A stretch of 64,000 nucleotides of DNA, from the NCBI GenBank assembly GCA_933228895.1, contig OW121857.1, positions 2,852,001 through 2,916,000 on the forward strand. Reading direction: 5' to 3'. Within the stretch, counting starts at the first letter, position 1. Each line of letters starts with the position of its first letter. This DNA is from Platycnemis pennipes (taxonomy: Eukaryota; Arthropoda; Insecta; Odonata; Platycnemididae). Below the pieces are notes generated by a model. It did not search any database. It saw only the letters and a program-made list of their open reading frames with translations, and had not been told where the DNA came from. Below are positions 35,625-47,220 of the stretch, piece after piece. A program made the position numbers and the translations under genes.

Positions 35625-36110
35625 TAGCGTAATGTCCCTGGAGAGAAAGGGAATTCATGTCGAATTCTTATGGGTTGTTGGACATGTGCGGATAGCAGCG
35701 AATGAGGCAGCGGACTCCGCCGCTAAGGAGGCGTTGCAAAGAGGCCAACACTGCCGTTGCACAAGTACCTGTGGAGGATCTGAGTGCTGTTTTGAGGGAC
35801 GCATGCCTTCAGCAGTGGAGGAATACGTGGAATCAACAAATCACAAACAAGTTACGTGAAATTAAGGCCGACATAGCAATGTTGCCGCCTTCAGTTGGAA
35901 GGGAGGAAGTTGTCATCACACACGGGTGAGGATAGGGCACAGTGCCCCCTAACCCACTTCCAGCTCTTATCGGAGAGGAAATCTAAACCCATTGCGACTC
36001 CCCCTTTACTATGAGGCACCTTCTGGTGACGGAGTGTGATGTGATTCGCGCTGCGCGAGAAAGATTGAACATTGTGGGCAATCTAGGACAAATCTAGTAT
36101 CCCAGGCACT
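35625..36110 (+). mobile_element. LINE RNase H domain fragment (I/R1/jockey type)
   Basis: The frame reads LERKGIHVEFLWVVGHVRI and AANEAADSAAKEAL, the RNase H block with the conserved W-V-GH and NExAD motifs; the catalytic aspartate of NExAD is kept. After a frameshift it continues DACLQQWRNTWNQ, then a cysteine-containing tail across frames (THCDSPFTMRHLLV, ARERLNIVGNLGQI). RNase H in intact elements removes the RNA strand of the hybrid. Only LINEs of the I, R1 and some jockey-related groups carry this domain, so this is a different lineage from the CR1-like and RTE-like copies nearby. An RT fragment at 37.5 kb may be from the same lineage. Confidence 0.75.
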
Positions 36111-37544
36111 GACCCCAACATGATCGATCCTGTACTTTCCTTTTTTGAAGGAGACTTCTATTTTTTTAATTAACTTTTAGTAGTTTTACATTCTTAGGCT
36201 ATAATGCACATTCTCCATACTCGTTTATAAAATATTTGGACAAGGTGCAAAATGATCCGTCGACGCACCTTTAAAAAACTAAAACTACTTTGCAGAAAAA
36301 AATTTGATCCTTTTTGTCGGCAATTGCAAAGTAAGAGAAATAAAAGGTGGAAATCGCGGTGCAGCCGAAAGTACCCTTGTGCCTAAAGTGTCTAGGACGA
36401 AGAGCTGCACACACTTCATCCGAGGAAAACAACGTCCGGTCAGGTCACTCATTTTAACGAAACATGCCCTCCCCCACAAAAGAAGGGGGGAGCGTGAATT
36501 ATACTTTGAGACTATGCTATCATGTTTAGAATTTTGAATAGCGAAAATTCATTTTCATGCTTTCCATTAGCAAAAATAATTTCTAAGCATGCCAGATGGG
36601 ACCTCATTTCATAAATTAATGAAAAGAGAAATACACGCGACCGAAGTCGTAGGGCTGAGTTTAAAGCCACCGAATGCGTCCAGCGAGATGCAGAGGGCGA
36701 AATGATCCTTATATGCATGTAGGAATAAGCTGCGCTTTGAGCGAGTTTACTCGTCGGGTAAGCAGTGGCGGACAGAAAATGATGGCATTTCGAGGGGGTA
36801 TTGGTCTATCCCTGGGAAAGTTAGGACTGTGTGTAATATTGAAATCATGAAGATGCCCTGACTTGGCGAGGAAAGGCCGCCAACAATTCTGCATTCCATC
36901 ACCCAGAGGAGAGGACGGTAGTTCTATGGTAGTCGGTGCAGTGACACTCATTTCACCACTGACGTGGTAATATTTACTGCATCGGCAGCAGCAACGAGAA
37001 GTGGCAGGCACCACACAATTATTTCGAGAAGTCGCAGCTCTTCTTCTCTTTTTAGCAACACTTGGTGGCACCCTCTCGAGTAAAGTATTTCCGATGTAAA
37101 ATAGTTGACCATCAATCAAGAGTGAATAGATATTTAGGGTAGGAACACGGAAGTGTGATCTCTTCGGTTCAGCGGAAGACTAGAGAAACTGAAAAAGGGC
37201 CCTCGATATATTAAGAGTCAGTGACATGAGATGGCATGAAGAGGAGACATTTGGAGAGGAAGTAAAAAAAGTATTCACACCGGATCACAAAATGGTAACG
37301 CTGGAGTAAGCATAATGCTCAGGAAGAGGGCAGGTCTGCGTGAGAAGAGCTTCTTGCAGTTCAGTGAGAGGAGTATCCTCGTTAGGGTTGAGCGGTCGGC
37401 TCCCCACGTCGAATGTGATAAAAACCTTAAACTATTTAAAATCTTCATACATCTGTCCTTAAAATATTTTATATGCTCTTACCAAATTCAACTGATAGTC
37501 TCAAATCATGCTAAGGAATCCTATTACTTGGACGCAGGTTAGGT
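36111..37544. other. No recognised gene; short copy of the 177-bp repeat
   Basis: 36429-36510 shares AACGTCCGGTCA, TCACTCATTTTAACGA and CCTCCCCCA with the start of the tandem repeat at 37876. The rest is not recognised. Confidence 0.55.
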
Positions 37545-37905
37545 ACGCTTTCCCAAACACAAAGGCCGTGGTAGGTGTAGTCCTCTCAAGCTGTAGAAAT
37601 AACATTTCGTCTTCTCTGCCTTAAAGCGAAATCCATTATTTCCGGACCAGGTGTTGAGTTTGTTCAAGGTCATTTGCATTTGCCTTGCTGCACTGACCAG
37701 CTTGGACGATCGGTAAAAAATTGCTAGATCGTCTACAAACAAGGATCCGATCAATGGTGCTTGGATACACCCTGCTACGTCTTTTATTGCAATGGCAAAG
37801 AGCGTTACGCTCGACACGGAGGTACTCCGTTCTCTGGAAGGTAAGAGTCGGGCAGACAGTTTCCAATTCTGACTTTAAACGTCCGGTCACTCATTTTAAC
37901 GATTA
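37545..37905 (-). mobile_element. LINE reverse transcriptase fragment (I/R1-type)
   Basis: The minus strand reads SVTLFAIAIKDVAG, then GSLFVDDLAIFYRS, the catalytic FVDD, followed by QMTLNKLNTWSGNNGFRFK and EKTKCYFYSLRGL. FVDDxxIF with the NGFxFxxxKT block is typical of I/R1/jockey-type RT. Upstream palm motifs are out of frame (RTEYLRVER) and the rest is missing. It could be the partner of the RNase H fragment at 35.6 kb, in opposite orientation. Confidence 0.75.
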
Positions 37906-38262
37906 ATATCCTCCCCCAAAAAAGTAGTGGGGAACGGGAATTATATCTTTCTTTTAAAGCCAGAATGATCTTAAAAGGTGACACACACCGATTTTGAAAG
38001 CAATCCGATCACTGTGACTCATAAAGAGAAAATCTCGAAAAAAAGTCATGTTTTTTACGATTTTCCGATATTTTTAACGCGATGATCGACTCCCCCTCTC
38101 CCTAAAATAAGGGAAGAAGGTGTATTATATTTCGTTTAAGACAAAGGACCTTTAGAAGAGACCACATACCGATTTTAAACGCAATCCAATCACCGTAACT
38201 AATCTTAAAAAAATCCCGAAAAAAGTCATATTTTTTATCATTTTTCGAAACTCCGAACGAGG
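37876..38262. repeat. Tandem ~177-bp repeat, two units
   Basis: Unit 1 (from about 37893) and unit 2 (from about 38070) share CTCCCCC, ATTATAT, CACATACCGATTTT-AA-GCAATCC-ATCAC, and GAAAAAAGTCAT. A leading ACGTCCGGTCACTCATTTTAACGA at 37876 also occurs at 36429, so the family is dispersed as well as tandem. Confidence 0.8.
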
Positions 38263-40669
38263 TGTGCGACCGGAAGATATGATTTCAAAAAGGTTTCTTT
38301 CTTCGTGATGAGGGTGACGAGTAGCAACGTTTCCGTGCTGTTACCATTCGATTATTACGCTTTCGTGTTTTTCGGCCCACCCTAGTGTAAATTACCCTTC
38401 GCGTTCTATTTCCGCTAGGAAATGATTTTATCCTGATAGAGTTTATATGATGACCTCGCGACGAACTTCGCATGGAAAATACCAGCAACGCTTGATAGCG
38501 TGACAGCTCGGGCGCCGAGCACCTCTTGTCATTATTCTTTGTGCTGGGAAACGCGATTTTACCTACTGAGCGCATTCTATCGAGTTTTCTGAGGCGACTC
38601 AATGAATTTGTTTCACCTCGTGGTGTGAGTTGCAGAGAGAGTATTTCGGTTCAGTGCGTTTCCGGAGAGGGTCCCGGAATGGATAATTAGAGGCACATTA
38701 CGCAGATCAAATTCATAACTCCATGGCACGCGACTGCATTCAAATTCTGTGCATTTAGGCCAAGGTTGCTATTTGGCCTCGAATGGAAGGGTTCATGGCA
38801 TATGATTGCCTACAGTTTATACACGTTTCATCTCAAAGTGCGTCGAAGCCCGGTAGAGCATATTTAGCGGCAGCGTTCCCCTTTAACTTTATTTAACGGC
38901 ATTACCACATTGCTTTTAGTACTAGCAACGCAGATATCGATTTTGCCTTCCAGCTGGAGTTGCCTCGAGTCTTTCGTCAACGGAGAATATACGCTCTTTC
39001 GGCAGGACTGCTATGCTCCCCACGAAGTCCTAGAAAATAATACTCCAAGTGAGAACAATAATGCTGGAAAGTACCACGCCCGTTGTGATAGGGCAGTCGG
39101 CTGCATCTTCTAATCACGCCTAATCACGGAACAGAAAGAAAAACGAGAAGCTGCCCATCAAGGGAGACCTTGGAATCATTCCGTGCTATGATTCCATGGT
39201 CCAGCTACTCTTAGTGCTTTTTGAGAATTTATACTTTTACTTCCATCGTTAGATTTTCAAATCTGCTTTCCCTTAATCTTTTTTCAGTAGAAAACGGAAG
39301 GAAGCATATTGCACTTCTGATTAATGACGTGTAAACGTCTCAAAATCGAGGAAGTTTGGCCTGTTGAGGGGCACTCAAACTTCGAGGTAATTTTGCCCCA
39401 CAAATGTACCATCCCTTTCTTTCTATGTGATTCAGCTATAGGAACAATTCGCTTCAAACACAGTCTTCCATTACTTCTGACTCATTTCATTCACTCGCTG
39501 CTGCTCATCTATCATATCCTTCTCCAATCCCGTGTACTTATTCCTAAGTTCAACTCTTCAACTCATAAATGAATTACGCTCCATGCTTTCTTTGAGTCGC
39601 ACTGCGTTCCATACGAACCTATTATCCATGCGCATATTTAAGCTGCAAATCTTCCGAGGAATTATTCCAGTGCACTATACGCACTCTGTATAACGCTGCA
39701 GGAACTACTCAGGCCCACCCTTGGGCCTTCACTCAATCCTAATGCATTTTGCATCATCAGTTTGAGTCAAAAATTAAGATTACCCTCACAAATGGATAAC
39801 AGTTCTCAGGGTTAGAGGTGGTGTAACTCCAATCTGCCAATCAACGACGAACAGAGGACCTATTCTTTCGTTAATTGTTTCTTTCAAAGTGGAGAGTTGA
39901 TCAATAGTTGGTTGATTATATTCACAGAGTATGCATGTCCCGATAAGTAATATTTGGTGGAGCAAAGAAGTCATTCCAACATTACTGTATCGCGAAGAAT
40001 AGTTGACCTACCAGTAAACATTTAAAACACTTTAAAAGAGAGATGTGTATCCACCAGTCTGCCTTTGGACGAAAGGCATAAGTGAAGCGTCTCGTATTCC
40101 TCCGAGGAACTTCCTCCAAGGAAGGATAAGGAAGAGAGGTTGGAATCTTTAGAAATGTATGGACATTAGAGTGCCCCAAAAATCGAAGTCGTTTTTTTTG
40201 AACGCATACCCTCTTCATTTATTTACACGGTGTCAACACAATCGAAAATAAAATTTTATAAACGTAGGACCTCGGTAACCCGCGCCGACTTTTATTGAAA
40301 CATGTCAGTACTTACTAAGTACGACGCCACTGAAAACCTTCCATATGTTAATGGGAATAAATCGAAAAATGTACAATGCACATTGCACAATTGAACATTG
40401 TACCAGGTATGTTAACAAAGTAATGAGACCGATTGCTTTGTGTTTGATCGAGCAACACTGGTGACGCGAAATCAAATAAAAGTTCACAACTGCCCTTTCT
40501 AATGGACAAGTTCATGCAGTTTTATTTTTTCATCTCCGTGAATTGAATTTAACTGTCAATGAAAAGAGAAATCTCACTATTCGCGAATGTTCTATCTTTT
40601 GGAAAAAGGCGCGTATACCTGCCAAATCTTTTCCTAAGTGTGTGAAGGAACTCATCATCATTGGTCAAC
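38263..40669. other. No recognised feature
   Basis: Scattered short open frames, none recognisable. No repeat with a second copy in this window was noticed. Confidence 0.45.
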
Positions 40670-40745
40670 AATCCTAGGATTGGTTTGACGCAGCCCTCCA
40701 CTCGATTCTTCTATCGGCCAACCTCTTCATATTCACGTAGTACGT
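40670..40745 (-). mobile_element. RTE-like LINE 3' tail (inverted)
   Basis: The minus strand matches the family tail: CGTGAATATGAAGAGGTTGG, CGAGTGGAGGGCTGCGTC and CAATCCTAGGATTGTTG, then a GATGATGA tail. It faces the copy at 40889-40990, giving an inverted pair. Confidence 0.8.
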
Positions 40746-40783
40746 ACGTAGTGAAGTTCAGAACAGTATATAAATACTAATCC

Positions 40784-40878
40784 TTTTTTATGCATGCTAT
40801 GTAGTGCATGTTTGGTGAGAATTCACCTCCTGCCACACACCTTTACGGTGGCTTGCAGGGTATTCTGTAGATGTAGAT
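40784..40878 (+). mobile_element. CR1-like LINE 3' tail, short subtype
   Basis: It begins TTTTTTATGCATGC and carries GTAGTGCATGTTTGGTGAG, TGCCACACACC, GGCTTGCAGGGTAT and the GTAGATGTAGAT tail. The copy at 47970 starts at the same point, so both may be a distinct short subfamily and not chance truncations. Confidence 0.8.
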
Positions 40879-40888
40879 TTGAAGGCAG

Positions 40889-40990
40889 AAGAATTACGTC
40901 AATATGAAGAGGTTTTCCGAGAGCAGAATCGAGTGGAGGGCTGCATCATACCAATGTCAGGATTGTCGACCGATGATGATGATTTTAAGT
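40889..40990 (+). mobile_element. RTE-like LINE 3' tail
   Basis: It holds GAATTACGTCAATATGAAGA, GAATCGAGTGGAGGGCTGC and the GATGATGATGAT tail. It follows the CR1-like tail with only about ten bases between. Confidence 0.8.
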
Positions 40991-42764
40991 CGGGTTTCCC
41001 GCCAGATCGGATAGTCCATTATGGTGGACGGGCTGCTGGCAATTTGGAAAGCCGGAGATGATTTTTCTCGAGCAAGTTCTCCAAGAAAAGGACGCGTTCT
41101 GAATCACCCCTCAACGGGAGGACACTCCGACTGGGGGTCGCAGCCTCACGAGAGGGCAACGTGGCCCTGGTCCGCTTGTTGACCGCTCTCTCGGCTAAGG
41201 TGGCGCCCGCTGGCGCCATTTCGGGCGGAATTGTGTCACTGAGGGGATGGCCACGCGGGAAGGAAGGTTAAGGGACGGAAGCAGCTGCCCGGAACATCTA
41301 AATATATTAAACTGGGGCGGCATCACTCACTCGTGGAATGGAAGCCGAGTGCGTTGGAAGCGCTCGGCTGCATATCGCCGAACGGGCGCATGGCAGAGGT
41401 TGTGGGCCACCGGCCATCCACACACACACAGGAGGGATGTGAAGGAAGACAGAATCCACTCAGCAGTGTTGCACCTGTTTGGAGATGCATTGCGGCTTCT
41501 AATAGCACCCAATGAGCGTGAAACGGCAGCCTTTAATTTGCCTATATTTTCTTATGCATAGATATGCCGAGCGTTTACAATTACATCCTTATTACTATAA
41601 AGCAATATTATCCGAATAGTGTCAGAGTGAAGATGTTCGTCAAAGTGTCATTTGGATGATATAGTCCACTTCATTTATGATCAATTTTAATTTAGGTTAG
41701 ATCAATTCAATATGGTCGTCTCAGCGACGGTAACTCTCATGGTTTAAATCATACAGCTGGTACGAAGTTCGCTTTTTCTTCGGGTATTTTATTTCCCAAA
41801 ATTATTCACGGGCAATTTTTCAAAATTCGTTTAAAAATATTTAGGTAAGAATTTTTTTGCGCCCTAAAACTTATTGCTTCCGTCTGCAAATACTAGATTA
41901 ATATCAAAATATGGAAAGTAATCTGGATTTAAAAATGCAGTTTATGTATGAAACTGCAAAGGAGTATAAGCATCAAAAATTGTATATTACTGATGCCCAT
42001 TTCTATCACTGAATACTTCATGTCGCTGTCATAAAAACAGATTTTCAACTCTCCATCATATCTTTGATTAATATTTCGGATTAGATGCAGTCAATGGGAC
42101 GCAGTTCAATATCCCTAACTTGAGTGATGCTCAAACAAGGGACATTGAACCCTAAAGGATAACCCAGATTATTACCCAAACTAAGTAAAATGATATCCTC
42201 ATATAAAGCGAAGAAAAAAGAAAAATTAATCATTTTAAAAACTTTAACTTTGCGTTCTCAATATGGCTTAAACATGGAAATCTTAATTGCAACGAGAAAC
42301 CCTTTCCATCTTCCTTCATAATTTTTCTCCTCTGAGATGAGGAAAAATTAATTTAACAGTAACGAGCAAAAGGACGTAAAACTGCTTAATATCCTCCAGA
42401 ACTTCATTTCTGGGATTTTCAACTCGTTTCCTTTCGCCGTCCACATTCCTCCCCTGAAATCACAATTTAAAGCATTTCGCCCACTCTTTTCCTTCCTTCC
42501 TCCGCACACGGGAAACACTCCCTTCGTTTCCGCCCCCCGCCGCAAAATGAGTTTTTATCATTCCTCTGCGAATAACAGCGCCCCTTAATAAGGCGTCGCC
42601 TAAGAGTTAGGTCAGCCCGCAGTAAATCACGTGATCTTCAGCAGTGAAAGCTTTTAATAAAACCGAAAAAAAGTTTTTTTTTTGTTTTCAAGCTTCTCAA
42701 TATCCATTCAAGGGAACTCCTTTTCCGTCCTTATTCTAGGTCCTATAAATTTTAATATTATCTC
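40991..42764. other. No recognised feature
   Basis: GC-richer between 41020 and 41520, with short open frames on both strands that match no family. AT-rich after that. Confidence 0.4.
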
Positions 42765-42769
42765 GTCTA

Positions 42770-43378
42770 AAACTGGAAGAGGTGAAAGAGTTCTGTTACC
42801 TGGGAAGCAGAGTAACAAATGATGGACGAAGCAAGAAAGAAATAGTGAGTAGAAGAGCCCAGGCAAAGAGGACATTCCATCAAAAGAAGAATCTACCTAG
42901 AGCTGGAAATACAAGCTTGGAAGTAAGGAAACAGTTCATCAAAACGTATATCTGGAGCATGTTTCTTGACGGCAGTGAGGCATGGACAATGACAGCAGCG
43001 TATAAGAAAAGGGTGGAAGCATTCGAAATGTGGTGCTATCGTAGAAAGATGAAGATAAAATGGATCGACCGAGTGACAAATGAAGAAGTCTTAAGAATAG
43101 TTTGAGAAAAGAGAAGTCTGCTGAAAATTATAAAAAGAAGACGGGACAATCTAATCGGCCACATCTTAAGGCACGATGGCCTGATGAAGACGATTGTGGA
43201 AGGAAAAGTGATCGGGAAGAATGGAAAAGGCAGGCCTCGTATGAGTTACACAGAACAGGTCGTAAAGGACGTGAAAGAGAGGAGCCACGTTAATATGAAG
43301 AGGTTGGCCGATGGAAGAATCGAGTGGAGGATTGCGTCAAACCAATCCCAGGATTGTTGACCGATGATGATGATCTCG
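42770..43378 (+). mobile_element. RTE-like LINE 3' end
   Basis: The best-preserved C-terminus of this family. The frame reads EEVKEFCYLGSRVTNDG, KKEIVSRRAQAKRTF, RKQFIKTYIWSMFLDGSEAWT, MWCYRRKMKIKWIDRVTNEE and, after a shift, GHILRHDGLMKTIVEGK and GKGRPRMSYTEQVVKDVK. It ends with GRIEWR and a GATGATGATG tail. The FCYLGS and GSEAWT blocks with the GHILRHD region are known from RTE-like endonuclease-RT proteins of arthropods. One stop and one frameshift are visible, so it is fairly young. Confidence 0.85.
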
Positions 43379-43562
43379 TCTAACGCTTGTGTTTCATTCT
43401 TGCTCTTCTTTCTTTACGTCTCTTCCTTTCATTCTCCTTGTACTATTTCTATTTTAGCAGCGCTCATTATGATTAGCCATAATCAACAAGAATTAATTAA
43501 GTGAATTAATTTTGAGCGAAAAAACACTTGCCCATGCGTCGTCTTCAAGTCAAACAGGTAAA

Positions 43563-43987
43563 GATCTACATCTACATGATACCCTGCATGCCACCGCGAG
43601 GGTGTTTGGCAGAGGGTGAAGATCACCAAGCATGCACTACCGACATCCTAACAAGAAACTATATGGTCTCATGCAACTAGATTGTTGGTATCTGTAGTAT
43701 TTAAGGGGTTAATACACACATCATGCACTACAGGCTACTCAAAAATATTTCACCTACCTATCCCTTTGCTATACTGCCCATTCTGTTCTCTTATAGTACG
43801 GGGGAAAAATGCCATTTTGAATCTATCAGTACGACAATCTATATATCTAATCTTATTTATCTGATCGAATCTATCATAATACGCTGGTGTTTTTAGTACG
43901 CGCCTAACATCTTCAGTAAAGCTCTCCGATTGAAATCTCTGTAATAGATTTAATCTGTACCTTAACGTACGCTCTGATAATGACGAC
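43563..43987 (-). mobile_element. CR1-like LINE 3' fragment with tail
   Basis: The minus strand holds SERTLRYRLNLLQRFQSESF, TPAYYDRFDQINKIRYIDC, RTDRFKMAFFPRTIREQNG, the 3' untranslated region and a GTAGATGTAGAT tail. Truncated at its 5' side at a point where the sequence switches to unrelated DNA (about 43988), leaving an artificial 169-codon open frame fused to it. Confidence 0.85.
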
Positions 43988-44929
43988 TGAGAGTTGAAAA
44001 AGACCACGTGGAATGAAATCATCTGGCATGAATGTGGATTCAGTGGTTGATTATTCGATGCCATATGGGTGCCCACTCGGATTTTGTGTGGAGGAGAGTT
44101 AAGTACGCCGTGGACTCCTCTCCGCCTTTCGCTACTAACACCCACCGACGCAGTGAGCCACTTCATCACGGCTCCCTGAGAATTTCCTGCCGACAGCCAA
44201 TTACCCGCCACTATGCAAATGGCCTTAAGCACCAGTGGCCTCCCCAGAATAATTACCACCGCAATTATATTTTGGTCCGCTGTCTCTGTAATGCTGGGTT
44301 ATCAATTTCAAGCTGTACATGGTACCCGAAACATCGAAGTATCTCAGGGAATATTAGTGAACAGATTAATTGTACTTCCTAACATGGTTGGCTAGGAAAA
44401 ATCGGATATCCAACCAGCCAACAATGGCAAGGCTTGGTCTTCTCACAACTTTCTACCAATCGCCAAATCCCGGAAAATGAAGACTCGATATCCATATTCT
44501 TCCCTCGCAATTATCGTCTGCTTCATCATCAATTTTTACTTGAAGGAAGGTCATCATACTCCCATAAAGACAATGCATTTCACCGTGAAAAACCTTAATT
44601 TTCAAATCCATATATCTTGGTTAAATGTTCGATGACATAGCAATGTTTTACACCACTCGATAGGGAAAACGATGAACTATAATTATGTTAAAATGAGGGT
44701 AGGTTATCGGGCATGCCTAAAGTGATGCTTCATCCTTAAGAAATGCTAAAATTTACGGCAATTTAGTACTTTTTCGGGCAGAATAAGAATCTTTTAAGTT
44801 TAAGCTTAATGGTGAATTTTCAATTCCAACATTTAGGTATTGTAATGAGTAAAAATGGGAACCCTCTCTCCGAAAAAACCTGGTTTCCCAACTGAATTCA
44901 GCGCAAAAATATTTTCGACCGTGGGATAA
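43988..44929. other. No recognised feature
   Basis: An open frame continues from the LINE into this stretch by chance. Its own part matches no family. The rest is AT-rich. Confidence 0.45.
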
Positions 44930-45100
44930 ATAAATATCAACGATCGGGATGTAACCACATCAAAACCTATTTCTGGACGTTATTAATGGCCCTGCAAAGT
45001 TTGGTTGTGAAAGATTCATCCGGTTCCATTGAATAACGGATATATCCTGTTGATGATAACATACAAACATACATACAAACATTCCACTTTATTTATTAGA
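44930..45100 (-). mobile_element. Probable Helitron 5' end fragment
   Basis: On the minus strand it starts TCTAATAAATAAAGTGGAAT just after a host A, then a GTTTGTATGTATGTTTGTAT stretch and a Helitron-like leader (CCGGATGAATCTTTCAC-ACCAAACTTTG). The last part resembles the TTTCATGG/CCAAAG region of the Helitron at 16.7 kb. No 3' terminus was found. Confidence 0.4.
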
Positions 45101-45520
45101 TTGGGTAGTATTTCTTTATTAATGCATGCCCCCTGCCACACCCCCTTGAGGAGATTTTTAAAGGCATTATGTACATTTGCAAAAGCTCACTCCTGTCCAT
45201 AGATTTTCCTTTGGATTTGGCGATTTTGTTCCTAGTCTGCTACGAATACTTATTTAAACCCATTTATTTTTATAGATTTTTAAACCCTTTTAAACCCTTA
45301 AACCCTCATATAAACCCTTACGTTTAAATCCAAGCAAACAAAAATTGGTAGCAGCCCTGAAAAGAGCTTTGTCATTATCAACCTCCGCGGCCTCGTCATA
45401 AATAATTATGCGTGAACTACAAATTAGCGTAGAAGCATGTATGTCATGGCTGTTACCACATCGGCGAATAGTTCCTCCTCCGTCCGATGCTTGTAGGTCT
45501 CAAATGAGCCCACGGCTATC
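45101..45520. other. Possible C-terminal remnant of the ISXO2-type transposase
   Basis: On the minus strand at about 45490-45410 a short frame (EEELFADVVTAMTYMLL) lies where the transposase C-terminus would continue if the LINE tail at 45521-45636 is an insertion. The match is weak. The rest is unrecognised. Confidence 0.25.
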
Positions 45521-45636
45521 CTCATCTACATTTACATCTACAAGATATCCTGCAAACCACCGCGAGGGTGTGTGGCAGGAGGTGTATATCACCAAGCATG
45601 CACTACCGACATGCAAACAAGCAACTATGGGGTCTC
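45521..45636 (-). mobile_element. CR1-like LINE 3' tail inside transposase relic
   Basis: The minus strand runs TAGTTGCTTGTTTGCATGTC, GTGCATGCTTGGTGATA, TGCCACACACCCTCGCGG, GGTTTGCAGGATATC, and a GTAGATGTAAATGTAGATGA tail. It is a 116-bp fragment abutting the transposase sequence at 45637, with no spacer. Confidence 0.8.
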
Positions 45637-46190
45637 CTCCCGACCCTTCTACTGATTTCTCTCTTAAGTCGGGACCAAAGACCTTCAAGATTTCATGTGC
45701 GCGTCCCTCTGTCCCTGGGCTTCACGAAATTTACTGAATGGTTCACTGTGTCGTGTGTATACCCTAATTCCGCTAGCCCGGAATACCCCCTCCACATGTC
45801 TCATTTGATGCATGTTCCTGTTTTATACGCATCGTGCAATCGCCTCCCTCGGCGTCGCTGCGTCCCGACGCTCGACAACGCAGAGGGAGGTTTCGCAGGT
45901 GTCCCGCCAGATGTCTCCCCAAACCCATTTGGTTTTCGGTTATGCTCACGACGACCGCGAAGGCACTCCTATCAATCTCCAGCGTGTTTGCGCAGGACCG
46001 CCGCCGATCTGTGAGCTCTCTTCCTGAAGCCACACGCAGATCAAGTCTCAAAAACTCCTGCCCTATTCTCCCCACCGTATGGCGCTCTAGTCCCACTTTT
46101 TTGCATTTGGCATCCGCTGGATATCTATTTATCCACCCAATGACCACAGCTAATGCGTCCTCCACGCTAGTGCGGAATCTGGAGAACATA
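45637..46190 (-). mobile_element. ISXO2/Merlin-type transposase relic
   Basis: On the minus strand the reading starts near 46190 with SVEDALAVVIGWINRY, GLERHTVGRIGQEFLR and NTLEIDRSAFA, matching the helix-turn-helix and the first catalytic block (VEIDES-F) of ISXO2-like (IS1595/Merlin) DDE transposases. After a frameshift it reads KTKWVWGDIWRDTCETSL and VVERRDAATPREAIARCV, the QWVFGGI-RDTGE block, then (another shift) [20 protein letters not shown] and TNLEGLWSRLKREISRRV-like sequence, the HTVNHSxxFVxP and IEGLWS blocks. These enzymes move DNA by cut and paste. Stops and at least two shifts make it a pseudogene. Its C-terminal side is cut by a LINE tail and its N-terminal side by a 525-bp repeat. 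Confidence 0.7.
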
Positions 46191-46215
46191 GTTCCCGCCA
46201 GGATTGGCGTAGCTG

Positions 46216-46645
46216 TGGGTCGTTTACCATTTTTTCAAATTACCGAATCTGATAGAGTTTGTAAAATAAAAATACACGTATTTTCCCGTTTTTTGATCCG
46301 TCAATTATTTCTCGAGTTATAAGCGGCGAAAAACTGATGTTTTTAACCCTTTCGGAAAAGTGGGTGTGGTGCAAACTCTGACGTATATCGACTTCGTCCA
46401 ATCACAACTGAGCCCGCGAAGCTACTTCGCCTTATCGCAAAGGGGGGGACACAGCTGACTCTGCCAATAGGAGTGATTGCGACATCATCTGTGCGAGCAG
46501 ACCTTCCGAGAATCACCCTCCAATCCCTTCCCTTCCTCTAAGAGCAGTCAAGGACGGGAGGAAAATGACGTCAATGTTATCACAGCAGCTTTTTCGGTGG
46601 GCGTCACCTTTTGCTTATTTTCAGTTTTGATTTACGAGTGAATGG
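46216..46645 (+). repeat. 525-bp repeat family, copy 3 (truncated by LINE)
   Basis: Starts GTGGGTCGTTTACC directly beside the transposase relic and matches the copies at 11.1 and 23.4 kb in opposite orientation. It is cut at 46645 by the tail of a CR1-like LINE, losing about 90 bp of the far end. Confidence 0.85.
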
Positions 46646-47220
46646 TTCATCTACATCTACATCTGCACGATACCTTGCAAGTCATCGCGAGGGTGTGTGG
46701 CAGGGGGTGAAGATCACCAAGCATGCTATACTAACATGCGAACAAGCAACTATAGGGTCTCATGCAACTAGATTGTTAGTATCTCTTGTATTTAAGGGGT
46801 TAATACATGCATTATGCACTACAGACTACTCTAAAATATTTCCCCTACCTATCCCTTTGCTATGCTGCCTATTCTGTTCTATTATCGTACGGGGGAAAAA
46901 TGCCATTTTGAATCTATCGGTACGACAATCTATCTCTCTAATCTTATTTATCTGGTCGAATCTAGCATAATACGCTGGTTTTTTAATATGTTCCTAACAT
47001 CTTCAGTAAAGCTATCCGATTGAAATTTCTCTAATAGATTTTATCTGTACTTTAACTTACGCTCTGATAATGATTCCCACCCTAATTCTTTTATTAATTC
47101 TGAAACGCTACTCAACCTATCGTAACACCTTTTAACGAACCTAGCTGCTCTACGTTGCACACTGTCTAGTTCTCTGATCAACCCTAATTCATTAGGATCC
47201 CATACACTGGCTGCATACTC
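46646..47220 (-). mobile_element. CR1-like LINE 3' fragment with tail
   Basis: The minus strand begins inside EYAASVWDPNELGLI, then the SVQRRAARFVKRCYDR-like block, ELGWESLSERKLKYR, RNIL-PAYYARFDQINKI, IDCRTDRFKMAFFP, the 3' untranslated region and tail (GTAGATGTAGATG). Truncated near 47220. Tail sits directly on the 525-bp repeat. Confidence 0.85.

Noticed and set aside
36761..36830. CAGTGGCGGA start resembling a hAT-type end
   Set aside because: No matching inverted end or target duplication found nearby.
43750..44259. 169-codon minus-strand open frame
   Set aside because: A fusion of LINE C-terminal sequence with unrelated flanking DNA, not a gene.
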